From: Azoarcus sp.
GTDB taxonomy: Bacteria > Pseudomonadota > Gammaproteobacteria > Burkholderiales > Rhodocyclaceae
NCBI GenBank assembly: GCA_030656215.1
Contig: JAUSOD010000049.1
Coordinates: 16,020-80,019 of the forward strand
Length of the DNA: 64,000 bases
Direction: 5' to 3'
The notes below the pieces were generated by a model. The model ran no database searches and was not told where the DNA came from. It saw only the letters and a program-made list of their open reading frames with translations. Shown here piece by piece: positions 35,428 to 44,983 of this stretch; positions within the stretch are counted from its first letter, which is position 1, and each line of letters begins with the position of its first letter. The position numbers and the translations under genes are program-made.

Positions 35428-36507
35428 TCAGTCGCCGGTCAGTTCCAGCAGCTTGGCGAACGCTTCTTCGAACTGGCGGAGTCCGTCTGCCTGCAGCTTT
35501 TCACCCACGGCGTTCATATCGATCGAGTAGCGGGCCAGGTCGTCGAACACGGCCCGTGCCTGGTCGACGTCCAGTTCCAGCGTATTGGCGACCTTGCCGT
35601 GATCGCGCAAGGCATCCAGGGTGCCGTCCGGCAGCGTGTTGACCGTTTCCGGGCCGATCAGCGGCTCCACATACAGCAGGTCGCTGTAGGCGGGGTTCTT
35701 GGTGCCGGTGCTGGCCCACAGCATGAACTGGGGGCGTGCGCCGGCTGCGCGCAGCGCAGCGAAGGCGGGGCCGTGGAAGCGCTCGCGATAGCGTTGGTAG
35801 GCCAGTCGCGCGGTGGCCACTGCGGCTTTACCGCGCAGGCTGAGTGCCTCACCGCCGGTCTCGTCGAGTTGCGTGTCGATCAGACTGTCCACCCGCGACA
35901 GGAACAGGCTGGCGACCGACATGACCCGTGACAGGTCACCACCGGCAGCCTGCAGGCGTTCCAGGCCGCGTACGTATGCCGCGGCCACCGCCTCAACATG
36001 GGCGAGCGAGAACATCAGTGTGACGTTGACACTCACCCCTGCACCGATCAAACGTTCGATCGCCACCAACCCGGCGGCAGTCGCGGGGACTTTGATCAGC
36101 ACATTGGGACGATCGACGGCAGCCTTGAGCCGCAGGCCGGCGGCCACGGTGCCTTCCGCATCGTCGGCCAGCGCGGGTGAGACTTCGAGGCTCACATAGC
36201 CGGCGTTACCGTTGCTCTGGTGATGAAGCGGCAGCAGGAGGTCGCAGGCACGCTGCACATCCGGGATTACCAATCGTTCGTAACGCGACTCGGCACCGAT
36301 AGCCTGGGTCTTGAGCGCAGCGAGATCGTCCTCGTAGTAGCGCCCACCCGAGATGGCCTTGTAGAAGATCGCCGGATTGGTGGTCACGCCGGCCACGCCG
36401 TCCTCGGCGATGAAGCGCGCCAGGTGGCCTTCGTTGAGCAGTGTGCGGGAAAGGTTGTCGAGCCAGATTTGCTGACCCTGTTCGCGGACTTGCAGCAGCG
36501 GATTCAT
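35428..36507 (-). CDS. tal: Transaldolase
   Basis: 359 aa. TalB-like long-form transaldolase with WLDNLSRTLLNEG, GVAGVTTNPAIFYKAI, VSLEVSPALADDAEGT and the Schiff-base Lys in PNVLIKVPATAAGL, then SRVMSVASLFLSRVDS and ASTGTKNPAYSDLLY. It transfers dihydroxyacetone units between sugar phosphates in the non-oxidative pentose phosphate pathway. It faces cheA tail-to-tail across the REP-containing gap and lies 41 bases downstream of truC on the same strand. Confidence 0.97.
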   Translation of the reverse strand: MNPLLQVREQGQQIWLDNLSRTLLNEGHLARFIAEDGVAGVTTNPAIFYKAISGGRYYEDDLAALKTQAIGAESRYERLVIPDVQRACDLLLPLHHQSNGNAGYVSLEVSPALADDAEGTVAAGLRLKAAVDRPNVLIKVPATAAGLVAIERLIGAGVSVNVTLMFSLAHVEAVAAAYVRGLERLQAAGGDLSRVMSVASLFLSRVDSLIDTQLDETGGEALSLRGKAAVATARLAYQRYRERFHGPAFAALRAAGARPQFMLWASTGTKNPAYSDLLYVEPLIGPETVNTLPDGTLDALRDHGKVANTLELDVDQARAVFDDLARYSIDMNAVGEKLQADGLRQFEEAFAKLLELTGD

Positions 36508-36548
36508 GAGCTCTGGATGCCGGTTTGACGAAATGGGCCCTTATTTTG

Positions 36549-37298
36549 CTATGAATTGCCCGTGGCCGATAGCGCTGCCGCGTTGAACCTCCAGCCGAGT
36601 GCATCGAGAACGCGGGTGAAGTCTTCAGCCAGTGGGCATTCGATGCTCAGGTCGCCGCCCGTTACAGGGTGGATGAAGCTCAGTCCGGTGCAGGCGAGCA
36701 GCAGGCGCTGGCAGCCGAAGAGGGTCTGAAACAGGCGATTGTGGCGTCCCTTGCCGAAGGTGGCATCGCCCACGATCGGGTGCGACAGGTGCTTCAGGTG
36801 GCGGCGGAGTTGATGTCGGCGTCCGGTCTCGGGTCGCAGTTCGACCAGCGCATAGCGGCTGGTCGGGTAGCGGTCCACCCGATGTGGCAACTCTGTGATG
36901 GCCAGGCGGCAAAAGCGGGTGACGGCCGATTGTGGCGTGAGGTCGACTTTGCCCGACAGGCGTTCCACCGGGTCGAAGCGGCGTATCAGTGGGTGGTCGA
37001 TCACGCCGTCTTGCGGCGGATGCCCGCGAACCACGGCCAGGTAGCGCTTGGACACCTGCTGGCGTTCGAAGAGTGTGCCCATGCGGCCGGCCGTTTCGCG
37101 ATCGAGCGCAAATAGCAGGATACCGGAGGTTCCCTTGTCCAGCCGGTGGGCCGGATGGACATGACGTCCGATCTGGTCACGCAGCAACTGCACCGCAAAA
37201 CGCTCTTCGTGCGCGTCGAGTGCGGTGCGATGAACCAGCAGGCCCGAGGGCTTGTGGATCGCCACCAGGTAATCATCGCGATAAAGGATGTCGAGCAT
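36549..37298 (-). CDS. truC: tRNA pseudouridine synthase C (RluA family)
   Basis: 249 aa from MLDILYRDDYLVAIHKPSGL. RluA-family core with the catalytic Asp in HPAHRLDKGTSGILLFAL, LVELRPETGRRHQLRRHLKH and HPIVGDATFGKGRHN. Length and the short N-terminus without an S4 domain fit TruC (tRNA U65) better than RluC/RluD. The frame is open to 37370, but the sodB terminator sits at 37331-37367, so a start inside it is unlikely. ATGs at 37298 and 37313 are both possible. Confidence 0.88.
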   Translation of the reverse strand: MLDILYRDDYLVAIHKPSGLLVHRTALDAHEERFAVQLLRDQIGRHVHPAHRLDKGTSGILLFALDRETAGRMGTLFERQQVSKRYLAVVRGHPPQDGVIDHPLIRRFDPVERLSGKVDLTPQSAVTRFCRLAITELPHRVDRYPTSRYALVELRPETGRRHQLRRHLKHLSHPIVGDATFGKGRHNRLFQTLFGCQRLLLACTGLSFIHPVTGGDLSIECPLAEDFTRVLDALGWRFNAAALSATGNS

Positions 37299-37330
37299 TG
37301 GGTTGTCGAACATTTCGCCGGCGGTAGTCC

Positions 37331-37367
37331 AGAAAACAAAAAGCGACTCCGGATCCCGGAGTCGCTT
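37331..37367 (-). terminator. Rho-independent terminator of sodB
   Basis: On the minus strand AAGCGACTCCGG pairs with CCGGAGTCGCTT (12 bp, three-base loop) and runs into TTTTTGTTTT. It is 40 bases after the sodB stop and directly upstream of truC. Confidence 0.92.
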
Positions 37368-37406
37368 CAATTGCCAAGGCTCCCGTTCGGAGCCGGCAGG
37401 AGGAGA

Positions 37407-37991
37407 TCAGGCGAAGTTCTTTGCAGCAAAGTCCCAGTTGGCCAACTTGTCAAGGAAGGTGGCAACGAAATCGGGGCGACGGTTGCGGTAGTCGATGTAG
37501 TAGGCATGCTCCCACACGTCGATACAGAGCAGCGCGGTGTCGCCCGTAGTCAGCGGGGTGCCGGCGGCACCCATGTTGACGATGTCGATGGCGCCATCGG
37601 CCTTCTTCACCAGCCAGGTCCAGCCCGAACCGAAGTTGCCCACTGCCGAGGCGGCAAAGGCCTTCTTGAAGTCGTCGAAGGAGCCCCACTTGGCCTTGAT
37701 CGCGTCAGCCAGCGCGCCGTTCGGCTCGCCGCCGCCGTTGGGCTTCATGCTGTTCCAGAAGAAGGTGTGATTCCAGACCTGTGCGGAGTTGTTGTAGATG
37801 CCGCCGGCCGGGGCCTTCTTGACGATGGCCTCGAGGTCGAGGTTTTCGAACTCGGTACCCTTGATCAGGTTGTTCAGGTTGGTGACATAGGCTTGATGGT
37901 GCTTGCCATAGTGGAATTCCAGCGTTTCGGCGGAAATGTGCGGAGCCAGGGCGTCCTTGGCAAAGGGCAGGGCGGGCAGAGTGTGTTCCAT
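37407..37991 (-). CDS. sodB: Superoxide dismutase, Fe type
   Basis: 194 aa starting [20 protein letters not shown], with AGGAG upstream. Metal ligands are His27 ([13 protein letters not shown]), the His of [10 protein letters not shown], and Asp/His of [17 protein letters not shown]. The Gln in [14 protein letters not shown] and GSGWTWLV point to the Fe form rather than the Mn form. It converts cytosolic superoxide to peroxide and oxygen. It has its own promoter and terminator, with an IscR-like site over the -10. Confidence 0.97.
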   Translation of the reverse strand: MEHTLPALPFAKDALAPHISAETLEFHYGKHHQAYVTNLNNLIKGTEFENLDLEAIVKKAPAGGIYNNSAQVWNHTFFWNSMKPNGGGEPNGALADAIKAKWGSFDDFKKAFAASAVGNFGSGWTWLVKKADGAIDIVNMGAAGTPLTTGDTALLCIDVWEHAYYIDYRNRRPDFVATFLDKLANWDFAAKNFA

Positions 37992-38058
37992 CGAAATCTC
38001 CTTTCTGTATTCGTGAAGTACCAAACGCGTCCGGGTGTCGGGGTTTGGCGCTGAATAA

Positions 38059-38083
38059 AAGCTTGACTATTCTAGTCGGGATT
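38059..38083 (-). promoter_or_regulatory. IscR type-1-like operator on the sodB promoter
   Basis: The inverted repeat GACTA-TTC-TAGTC followed by GGG (plus strand, 38065-38080) matches most positions of the IscR type-1 consensus (YYGACT, five bases, AGTCRRS). It covers the predicted sodB -10 TAGAAT (minus strand, 38069-38074). The matching -35 TTGTCA is at 38093-38098 with an 18-base spacer. Assignment is by motif only. Confidence 0.55.
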
Positions 38084-38167
38084 GACCGTGGATGACAATC
38101 TTGCAGGGCGTGATCTTAAGCCTATCCGCGGGGCATGCAAACCTCCTTGCGTAAGCGCACCTGTCCT

Positions 38168-39535
38168 TCAAGCCCTCCCGGTGACGACACTGTCCAAGGT
38201 GCCGTCCGCGAGTTGGACGTGCACCGTGTCGCCAAGGTTCGCATCCATTGCGGAGCGCAGGATCCGGCCCTCTGCGTTACGGGTGATGCTGTAGCCGCGA
38301 GCAAGGACTGCACCGGGGGCCAGGTGCTGCAGGTTTGCACCAAGGGCTTCGAGGCGCTGCGAATGTCCCTGAAGCCGGGTTTGCGTGGCGCGGTGCAGCC
38401 GCCCGGCAAGCTGGTCGAGGTTTAGTCGCAAGCTCCCCGTGTCGGGGCGCCGCGCCTGCAGGCGAAGCCCGAACTGCGCCTGGCGCTGCCTGGCGCGGTC
38501 GAGCTGCTTGCCCATTGCCTGCTGCAGGCGTAGCGCCAATGCATTCAAGGTGTCATTGGCCTGGCGCACGCGTTCGCGTGGATGCACCAGCCGAAGTGCG
38601 CAGCGATCCAGGCGCTGGTCGAGGGTTTCCAGCCGACGTTGCATTGCTCGCTGCAAGCGGTGTCTGCGCGTCTCCAGTTCGGCAGGCGCGGCGTGATAGC
38701 CGGTGCTGACCAGTTCTGCGGCGCCCGTGGGCGTGGCGGCGCGCAGGTCGGCGGCGAAATCGGCGATGGTGAAGTCGGTCTCGTGGCCGACGCCGCTGAC
38801 CACCGGAACCGGACAGGCGCGAATGGCTCGGGCCAGCGCTTCGTCGTTGAATGCCCACAGGTCTTCGATGCTGCCACCACCACGAACCAGCAGGATCAAC
38901 TCGATATCGTCCCGGGCTGCACGCTGGCCTGCGGTGCGCAAGGCCGCGGTCAGGCGAGCCGGCGCGTCGGCGCCCTGTACCGGCGCGGGGTAGAGCACGA
39001 TCGGCAGGCCGGGGCTGCGCCTACGCAGGGTGGCGATTACATCACGCAGGGCGGCCGCGGCAAGCGAAGTCACGATACCGATCGCACGCGGATAGCGGGG
39101 CAAGGGGCGATGTTGCGCGGGGTCGAACAGGCCTTCGGCAGCGAGCTTCTCCTTGAGCCGGTTGAAGGCTTCAAACAGATTGCCGATACCTGCGGGCCGC
39201 AGCGCCTCGATGTTCAACTGGTAGTCGCCGCGTGCTTCATACAGCGTCACCAGCGCCCGGGCCTCGACCCGCATGCCATTTTCCGGGCGAAAGGGAAGCA
39301 GTTGCGCACGATTGCGCCACATTGCACAACGTACCTGTGCCTGTGCGTCCTTGAGGGTGAAATACAGATGGCCCGAACTTGCGCGCGTGAGGTTCGAGAT
39401 CTCTCCGCCGACCCACAGAAGCGGCAAACATGCCTCGAGGGCCTCGCGTGCGAGCCGATTGAGCGCAGTGACGCTAAGGACCTGTGCGGCAAGGTTTTCG
39501 GTGGCGCCCGCGACGCCGGGGAAGTCGGTTTGCAT
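38168..39535 (-). CDS. xseA: Exodeoxyribonuclease VII large subunit
   Basis: 455 aa from MQTDFPGVAGATENLAAQV. OB-fold N-terminus (LPLLWVGGEISNLTRASSGH, LYFTLKDAQAQVRCAMWRNR), then the catalytic region with RAIGIVTSLAAAALRDV, LVRGGGSIEDLWAFNDE and SGVGHETDFTIADFAADLRA. A long coiled coil (about 310-410) and a C-terminal ARGYSITRNAEGRIL block follow. With XseB it degrades single-stranded DNA. The chosen ATG removes a 24-residue upstream extension that lacks conservation. It is divergent from exbB across a 289-base gap. Confidence 0.95.
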   Translation of the reverse strand: MQTDFPGVAGATENLAAQVLSVTALNRLAREALEACLPLLWVGGEISNLTRASSGHLYFTLKDAQAQVRCAMWRNRAQLLPFRPENGMRVEARALVTLYEARGDYQLNIEALRPAGIGNLFEAFNRLKEKLAAEGLFDPAQHRPLPRYPRAIGIVTSLAAAALRDVIATLRRRSPGLPIVLYPAPVQGADAPARLTAALRTAGQRAARDDIELILLVRGGGSIEDLWAFNDEALARAIRACPVPVVSGVGHETDFTIADFAADLRAATPTGAAELVSTGYHAAPAELETRRHRLQRAMQRRLETLDQRLDRCALRLVHPRERVRQANDTLNALALRLQQAMGKQLDRARQRQAQFGLRLQARRPDTGSLRLNLDQLAGRLHRATQTRLQGHSQRLEALGANLQHLAPGAVLARGYSITRNAEGRILRSAMDANLGDTVHVQLADGTLDSVVTGRA

Positions 39536-39550
39536 GGCTGGATTGTAGCG

Positions 39551-39748
39551 GAATCCACAGCGTCGAAGCGCTGTCAAGCGCTCGTTCGCAAGTCCTTGAT
39601 CATCCAAGGGCTAATTTTAAGTTGCTGATTTTTAAGGATAAAATAGTTGCACAATTTTGCATCGGAGCAAGAAAAGCCGCGCCGTTAGCGGGATTCGGGG
39701 CTGCATTCACGAATGATCCACAAACTTATCCACAGCTTCTGTGGATTG
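39551..39748. promoter_or_regulatory. DnaA-box cluster with AT-rich stretch between xseA and exbB
   Basis: A perfect DnaA box TTATCCACA (39726-39734) is flanked by TGATCCACA (39714-39722), an inverted TGTGGATTG (39740-39748) and a distant GAATCCACA (39551-39559). An AT-rich stretch (39611-39660) lies between them. No replication genes are near, so a chromosomal origin is unlikely. It may be a DnaA-binding regulatory or titration site. Confidence 0.5.
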
Positions 39749-39824
39749 CTTGTGCGCATGCCGGCTTGCCCTGCATGGCGGGCAAGGCTAGAGTTCCGCC
39801 TTTGGTGATTCTAGGTAGGTACGC

Positions 39825-40433
39825 GTGTTCGCGATCATTCAGGCCGCAGGCTGGCCCATGTGGCCATTGTTGTTTGCTTCGGTCATTGCCGTCGCGTTGA
39901 TTATCGAGCGTTCGGTTTCCCTTCGTCGTGCGCGTGTGGTGCCGGTGGGGCTGCTCGAGAACGTGATCGCCGATTTGCGCCAGCATGGCGCCTCCGGCGA
40001 AATGGTGAGCCGAGTCGCCGGGCACTCGCCGCTTGGGCGCGTGCTGGCCGCCGGCCTTCGCAATGTCTCGAGTTCGCGTGTGGTCATGAGGGAGTCGATC
40101 GAGGAGACGGGGCGCGCGGTGGCGCACGACCTCGAGCGATTCCTCACCACGTTGGGCACGATCGCCGCAATCAGCCCCCTGCTCGGGCTTTTTGGCACCA
40201 TCGTCGGCATGATCGACATCTTTGCCTCGCAAGGCGTCAGCGGCGCCAATCCGGCGCAGCTGGCCAAAGGCATCTCGATCGCGCTCTACACGACCGGACT
40301 GGGCCTGATCATCGCCATTCCCGCAACCATCTTCTGGCGCCATTTCCGCCGCCTGATCGACGACTTCATCATCGACATGGAGCAGCAGGCAATCAAACTG
40401 GTCGAAGTGGCGCACGGCGAGCGGCGCAGCTGA
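39825..40433 (+). CDS. exbB: ExbB/TolQ-family proton channel protein
   Basis: 202 aa, GTG start after AGGTAGG. MotA/TolQ/ExbB fold: first helix near GWPMWPLLFASVIAVALIIE, then a central pair around FLTTLGTIAAISPLLGLFGT and GISIALYTTGLGLIIAIPAT. With ExbD it uses the proton gradient to energise an outer-membrane process (TonB or a related partner). It is first in the exbB-exbD-lpxK-trm112-kdsB-adk series, an arrangement typical of betaproteobacteria. Confidence 0.93.
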   Translation: MFAIIQAAGWPMWPLLFASVIAVALIIERSVSLRRARVVPVGLLENVIADLRQHGASGEMVSRVAGHSPLGRVLAAGLRNVSSSRVVMRESIEETGRAVAHDLERFLTTLGTIAAISPLLGLFGTIVGMIDIFASQGVSGANPAQLAKGISIALYTTGLGLIIAIPATIFWRHFRRLIDDFIIDMEQQAIKLVEVAHGERRS

Positions 40434-40443
40434 GTATCACATC

Positions 40444-40866
40444 GTGAACTTTCGCCGTGGAAACCGTCGGGAAGAACCCGAGATCAACCTGATTCCGCTG
40501 ATCGACGTGGTGCTGGTGATCATCATCTTCCTGATGCTGACCACCACCTTCACCAAAACCAGCGGGCTGGAGATCAATCTGCCCATGGCAGAATCAGAAA
40601 GCGGGCAGACGGTAAACAACGAAATCGTGGTGGCGGTAACCGCGTCCGGTGACGTGATCGTCAATAGCCAGCCGGTAGCGGACAAGGGCATCGACGCGAT
40701 TGCGGCCGCACTCGGCAAGGCGATTCCGGCCGGGCAGCAAGATCCGGTGGTGGTGATCAATGCCGATGCCAAGGCGGCGCACCAGAGCGTGGTCGACGTG
40801 ATGCAGGCAGCGCAGCGCGCCGGGCTGGGTCACATCACCTTCGCCACCCAGTCTCCCTCACGGTAA
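40444..40866 (+). CDS. exbD: ExbD/TolR-family protein
   Basis: 140 aa, GTG start 10 bases after exbB. A basic N-terminus MNFRRGNRREEPEINLIPLI runs into one membrane helix (DVVLVIIIFLMLTTTF) with the proton-relay Asp at its start (LIDVV). The periplasmic domain has GQTVNNEIVVAVTASGDV and DPVVVINADAKAAHQSVVDV. It partners with ExbB. Confidence 0.93.
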   Translation: MNFRRGNRREEPEINLIPLIDVVLVIIIFLMLTTTFTKTSGLEINLPMAESESGQTVNNEIVVAVTASGDVIVNSQPVADKGIDAIAAALGKAIPAGQQDPVVVINADAKAAHQSVVDVMQAAQRAGLGHITFATQSPSR

Positions 40867-40873
40867 GCCCGCA

Positions 40874-41887
40874 ATGGCTGCGCGCGCGCCGGCTTTCTGG
40901 CTGCAGCGAAAGGGTCTGGCCCGGCTGTTGTTTCCGCTTTCACTCCTGTTTGGGGCGCTTGCCGCCTTGAGACGCGTGCTTTTCAGCGCCGGCTGGCTCG
41001 CCACGGTGCGTTTGCCGGTGCCGGTGATCGTGGTCGGGAATATTGCCGTTGGCGGTAGCGGGAAGACGCCGACAGTTGAATGGCTGGTGTCGATGTTGCG
41101 ATCCGCGGGCTGGTCGCCGGGCATCGTGTCGCGCGGTTACGGCGGGACGGTGGACGGCGTCGCGCTGGTGATGGCGGTCAGCGACCCGGCGCAATTCGGC
41201 GATGAACCGGTGCTGCTCGCGCGCCTGACCGGATGCCCTGTGGCCGTGGGGCGTGACCGTCCTGCCGCCGCGCGGGCGCTGCTCGCCGCGCATCCCGAGT
41301 GCGACCTGATCGTGGCCGATGACGGCATGCAGCACTACCGTCTGGCACGCGACATCGAGATTGCGGTGGTCGACCAGGCCACGCTCGGCAACGGCTGGCT
41401 GCTCCCCGCCGGTCCTCTGCGTGAGCCGCTGAGTCGACTGGCCAGGGTCGATCTGGTGATTGCGCACGGTCCGCTCTCCGCCTCAAGCCGGCGGGCCGCA
41501 GGCGCGGTTCCGGTGGTTGGCATGGCACTGTCCGGGGGTACGCTGCGGCGGCTGCGCAATCCCGCCGAGTCACTGCCGGTATCCGCATTCAGCGGGCAGC
41601 GCATTCATGCGTTGGCAGGCATCGGCCGCCCGGAACGCTTTTTTGATCAGCTGCGCGCAATGGGGCTGGACGTGGTGGAGCATCCCTTTCCCGACCATCA
41701 TCGCTACACCGCGGCGGATCTCGACTTCGCCCCCGGTGAAGCAAAGCTGATGACGAGCAAGGATGCGGTAAAATGCGCTTCTTTCGCGCCTGACAATGCC
41801 TGGGAGTTCCCGGTGCAGGCCACAATCGGTTCGGGTGCCGCCGACCGCATCCTGGAGAAGCTGAACAATGGACGCCAGACTGCTTGA
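40874..41887 (+). CDS. lpxK: Tetraacyldisaccharide 4'-kinase
   Basis: 337 aa. P-loop kinase for lipid A with [20 protein letters not shown] (Walker A), [29 protein letters not shown] and [20 protein letters not shown]. It phosphorylates the 4-prime position of the lipid A disaccharide at the inner membrane. An N-terminal hydrophobic segment ([20 protein letters not shown]) anchors it. The 3-prime end overlaps the trm112-like gene by 20 bases. Confidence 0.96.
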   Translation: MAARAPAFWLQRKGLARLLFPLSLLFGALAALRRVLFSAGWLATVRLPVPVIVVGNIAVGGSGKTPTVEWLVSMLRSAGWSPGIVSRGYGGTVDGVALVMAVSDPAQFGDEPVLLARLTGCPVAVGRDRPAAARALLAAHPECDLIVADDGMQHYRLARDIEIAVVDQATLGNGWLLPAGPLREPLSRLARVDLVIAHGPLSASSRRAAGAVPVVGMALSGGTLRRLRNPAESLPVSAFSGQRIHALAGIGRPERFFDQLRAMGLDVVEHPFPDHHRYTAADLDFAPGEAKLMTSKDAVKCASFAPDNAWEFPVQATIGSGAADRILEKLNNGRQTA

Positions 41888-42056
41888 GATTCTCGTCTGC
41901 CCGATCTGCAAGGGACCGCTGGATTATCTGAAGGACAGGCAGGAACTGGTGTGCAAGCCGGATCGCCTCGCCTACCCGATTCGCGACGGCATCCCGGTGA
42001 TGCTCGAAGAAGAGGCGCGCGCGATGAGCGCCGAAGAAGTCGACGCGTTGCGCTGA
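41868..42056 (+). CDS. Trm112 family small zinc-binding protein (YcaR-like)
   Basis: 62 aa. [20 protein letters not shown] with a CPxC knuckle, then [20 protein letters not shown] and an acidic tail, as in the UPF0434/Trm112 family. It lies between lpxK and kdsB with overlapping reading frames, the standard place for this gene. The role in bacteria is not settled; eukaryotic Trm112 activates methyltransferases. Confidence 0.93.
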   Translation: MDARLLEILVCPICKGPLDYLKDRQELVCKPDRLAYPIRDGIPVMLEEEARAMSAEEVDALR

Positions 42057-42068
42057 GGCGGGCCTGCC

Positions 42069-42836
42069 ATGACCGCCGTGTTCCGTGCCGTCGTCCCCGC
42101 GCGCTACGCCTCGACCCGCTTGCCGGGCAAGCCGCTGGCCGACATCGGCGGCAAGCCGATGGTGGTGCGCGTGCTGGAGCGTGCTCTGGCTGCGGGTGCG
42201 AGTGAGGTGTGGGTGGCGACCGACCACGAAGCCGTGCGCGATGCCGTTCTTGCCGCCGGCGGCAAGGTGGTGATGACCCGCGCTGATCACCCGAGCGGCA
42301 CCGACCGCCTCGCCGAGGTGGCGATCACCCTGGGCTGGGCCGACGAGGATATCGTGGTCAATGTTCAGGGTGACGAGCCACTGATCGATCCCGCGTTGGT
42401 GGCAGCCGTTGCCGCGGCGCTGGCCGACGATGCGGAGGCTGCGATTGCCACTGCGGCACACCCGATCCACGATGTGGCCGAGGTCTTCAATCCGAACGTG
42501 GTCAAGGTGGTGTGCGACGCCCGCGAGCGGGCGCTGTACTTCTCCCGTGCGCCGATTCCCTGGGCCCGCGACACCTGGGCCGAGCGACGCGACGTACTGC
42601 CCGCGGGCCTGCCGATGCTGCGCCATGTGGGTCTCTATGCCTATCGTGTGGGTTTTCTCAAGCGCTATGCGACGCTGGCCCCGGCGCCGCTCGAACAGTG
42701 GGAGGCACTGGAGCAGTTGCGTGCCTTGTGGCATGGATTTCCGATCAAGGTGTTGCGCCTCGATGCGGCGCCGGCAGCCGGGGTGGACACCGCTGAAGAC
42801 CTGGCTCGGGTCAGGGCCGTATTTGCTGCCGGATAA
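42069..42836 (+). CDS. kdsB: 3-deoxy-manno-octulosonate cytidylyltransferase
   Basis: 255 aa. Nucleotidyltransferase signature [20 protein letters not shown], followed by [25 protein letters not shown] and [20 protein letters not shown]. It activates Kdo as CMP-Kdo for lipopolysaccharide core synthesis. It is 12 bases after the trm112-like gene and about 100 before adk. Confidence 0.97.
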   Translation: MTAVFRAVVPARYASTRLPGKPLADIGGKPMVVRVLERALAAGASEVWVATDHEAVRDAVLAAGGKVVMTRADHPSGTDRLAEVAITLGWADEDIVVNVQGDEPLIDPALVAAVAAALADDAEAAIATAAHPIHDVAEVFNPNVVKVVCDARERALYFSRAPIPWARDTWAERRDVLPAGLPMLRHVGLYAYRVGFLKRYATLAPAPLEQWEALEQLRALWHGFPIKVLRLDAAPAAGVDTAEDLARVRAVFAAG

Positions 42837-42900
42837 TGAGTTCATGATGGTGTTTGACCGGTCGTGACTTGTCGGTTAAGTTTCGGCCTTCAATCAATAA

Positions 42901-43593
<693 letters not shown>

Positions 43594-43615
43594 TCGTTTC
43601 ATCGCGGTGATCAAT

Positions 43616-43656
43616 GCGGTCGGTACCGTCATGCGGTGCCGGCCGCGTCTGTTTTT
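43616..43656 (+). terminator. Terminator after adk
   Basis: GCGGTCGGTACCG pairs with CGGTGCCGGCCGC (13 bp including two G-U) around TCATG and is followed by GTCTG and five T. Confidence 0.82.
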
Positions 43657-43712
43657 CAAGCGCCATTTTTGATATTCCTTCTCCATTCCGTCTGTCGTCA
43701 GGAACGCGCTCC

Positions 43713-44957
43713 ATGAATTTGCTCTATGCCCAGTCCGGCGGCGTGACTGCCGTCATCAATGCGAGTGCCGCCGGTGTGATCGAGGCCGCGCGTGCTCAAT
43801 CGGGGCGCATCGGCCGGGTGCTGGCCGCTCGTCGGGGCATCCTCGGGGTGCTGGCAGAGGACTTGTACGACACCGAGGGTATCGACCTGACGCGACTCGC
43901 GGCGACACCCGGCGGGGCGTTCGGGTCGTCTCGTTTCGATCTCCCGGAGGAGGCGGCACAACCTGCCTTGTATGACCGGATTTTTGCGGTTTTTGAGGCC
44001 CACGGCATCAGCATGCTGCTGTACAACGGCGGCAATGGCTCGATGGATGTGATCGGACGCCTCTCGGCCTCGGCCCGCCGCCGTGCTTATCCGCTGGTAT
44101 GTGTCGGGGTGCCGAAGACAGTGGATAACGACATCGAAGGTAGCGACTGCTGCCCCGGCTTCGGCTCTGCCGCCAAGTATCTGGCGACGTCGATGCGCGA
44201 AGCTGGGCGGGATGTTGCGTCGATGGCAAGCCCCAAGGGCAGCCTGTTCGTCATGGAAGTCATGGGGCGCAACGTCGGCTGGCTGGCTGCGGCCACCGCT
44301 CTGGCGGCGCGCCATCCGGACGAGGCCCCTCATCTCGTGCTGTTTCCCGAGGTGCCGTTTGACGAGGCCGCGTTCCTGGAGCGGGTGCAGGCGGTGGTCG
44401 CGCGTCTCGGCTATTGTGCGGTGACCGTGGCCGAGGGAATCCGGCGCGCGGATGGGGCCTTGATGATGGAGCAGGACCGCGACGACAAGGGCTACGTCCA
44501 GCTCGGTGGTGCCGGCGAGGCGATCGTCCGGCTGGTGTACGAAGGGCTCGGTTACAAGCACCATTACGCAAGCCCCGATTATCTGCAGCGGGCGGCGGGG
44601 CACTGGGTTTCAGCAGTTGATCGCGATCAGGCGCTGGCCGTTGGCAGGGTGGCGGTCGAGCTGGCGCTGGCCGGGCGGGACGGCACGATGGCGGCGATCA
44701 GACGTCTGTCCGAACAGCCGTACACCTGGGATGTGGTGGGTGTGGATGCCGCAGGAATCGCCAATCTTGAGCGGCGCGTACCCAGGGCCTTCATTTCTGC
44801 CGACGGCATGCAGCTGAGCGAGGCCGGCCGGCGCTATCTGAGCCCGCTGATCGTCGGTGAGGTTCCAGTCCAGTGTGTTGATGGGTTGCCCGACCATCTG
44901 GTGCTGGATTGCCCGCTGTTGCAGAAAGAGCTCGCGCCCTACGCCAGCCTGGAATAG
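43713..44957 (+). CDS. pfp: 6-phosphofructokinase, probably pyrophosphate-dependent
   Basis: 414 aa from MNLLYAQSGGVTAVINASAA. PFK fold with LLYNGGNGSMDVIGRL, GVPKTVDNDIEGSDCCPGFG and MEVMGRNVGWLAAATALAAR. The Lys in GVPKTVDND is the residue linked to PPi use (ATP enzymes have Gly there), while GGNGS keeps Gly at the other discriminating position, where many PPi enzymes have Asp. It interconverts fructose-6-P and fructose-1,6-bisP. Position after adk and separate from glycolytic genes gives no further clue. Confidence 0.88.
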   Translation: MNLLYAQSGGVTAVINASAAGVIEAARAQSGRIGRVLAARRGILGVLAEDLYDTEGIDLTRLAATPGGAFGSSRFDLPEEAAQPALYDRIFAVFEAHGISMLLYNGGNGSMDVIGRLSASARRRAYPLVCVGVPKTVDNDIEGSDCCPGFGSAAKYLATSMREAGRDVASMASPKGSLFVMEVMGRNVGWLAAATALAARHPDEAPHLVLFPEVPFDEAAFLERVQAVVARLGYCAVTVAEGIRRADGALMMEQDRDDKGYVQLGGAGEAIVRLVYEGLGYKHHYASPDYLQRAAGHWVSAVDRDQALAVGRVAVELALAGRDGTMAAIRRLSEQPYTWDVVGVDAAGIANLERRVPRAFISADGMQLSEAGRRYLSPLIVGEVPVQCVDGLPDHLVLDCPLLQKELAPYASLE

Positions 44958-44983
44958 GGCACGTAAGGCCAGGAGGAGTGTGC

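Noticed and set aside
37299..37370. Upstream extension of truC to 37370
   Set aside because: It would place the translation start inside the sodB terminator hairpin; the shorter start matches the family N-terminus.
39551..39748. The DnaA-box cluster as the chromosomal replication origin
   Set aside because: No dnaA, dnaN, gyrB, rpmH or parAB genes are nearby, and only one box is perfect; kept as a possible DnaA-binding site only.
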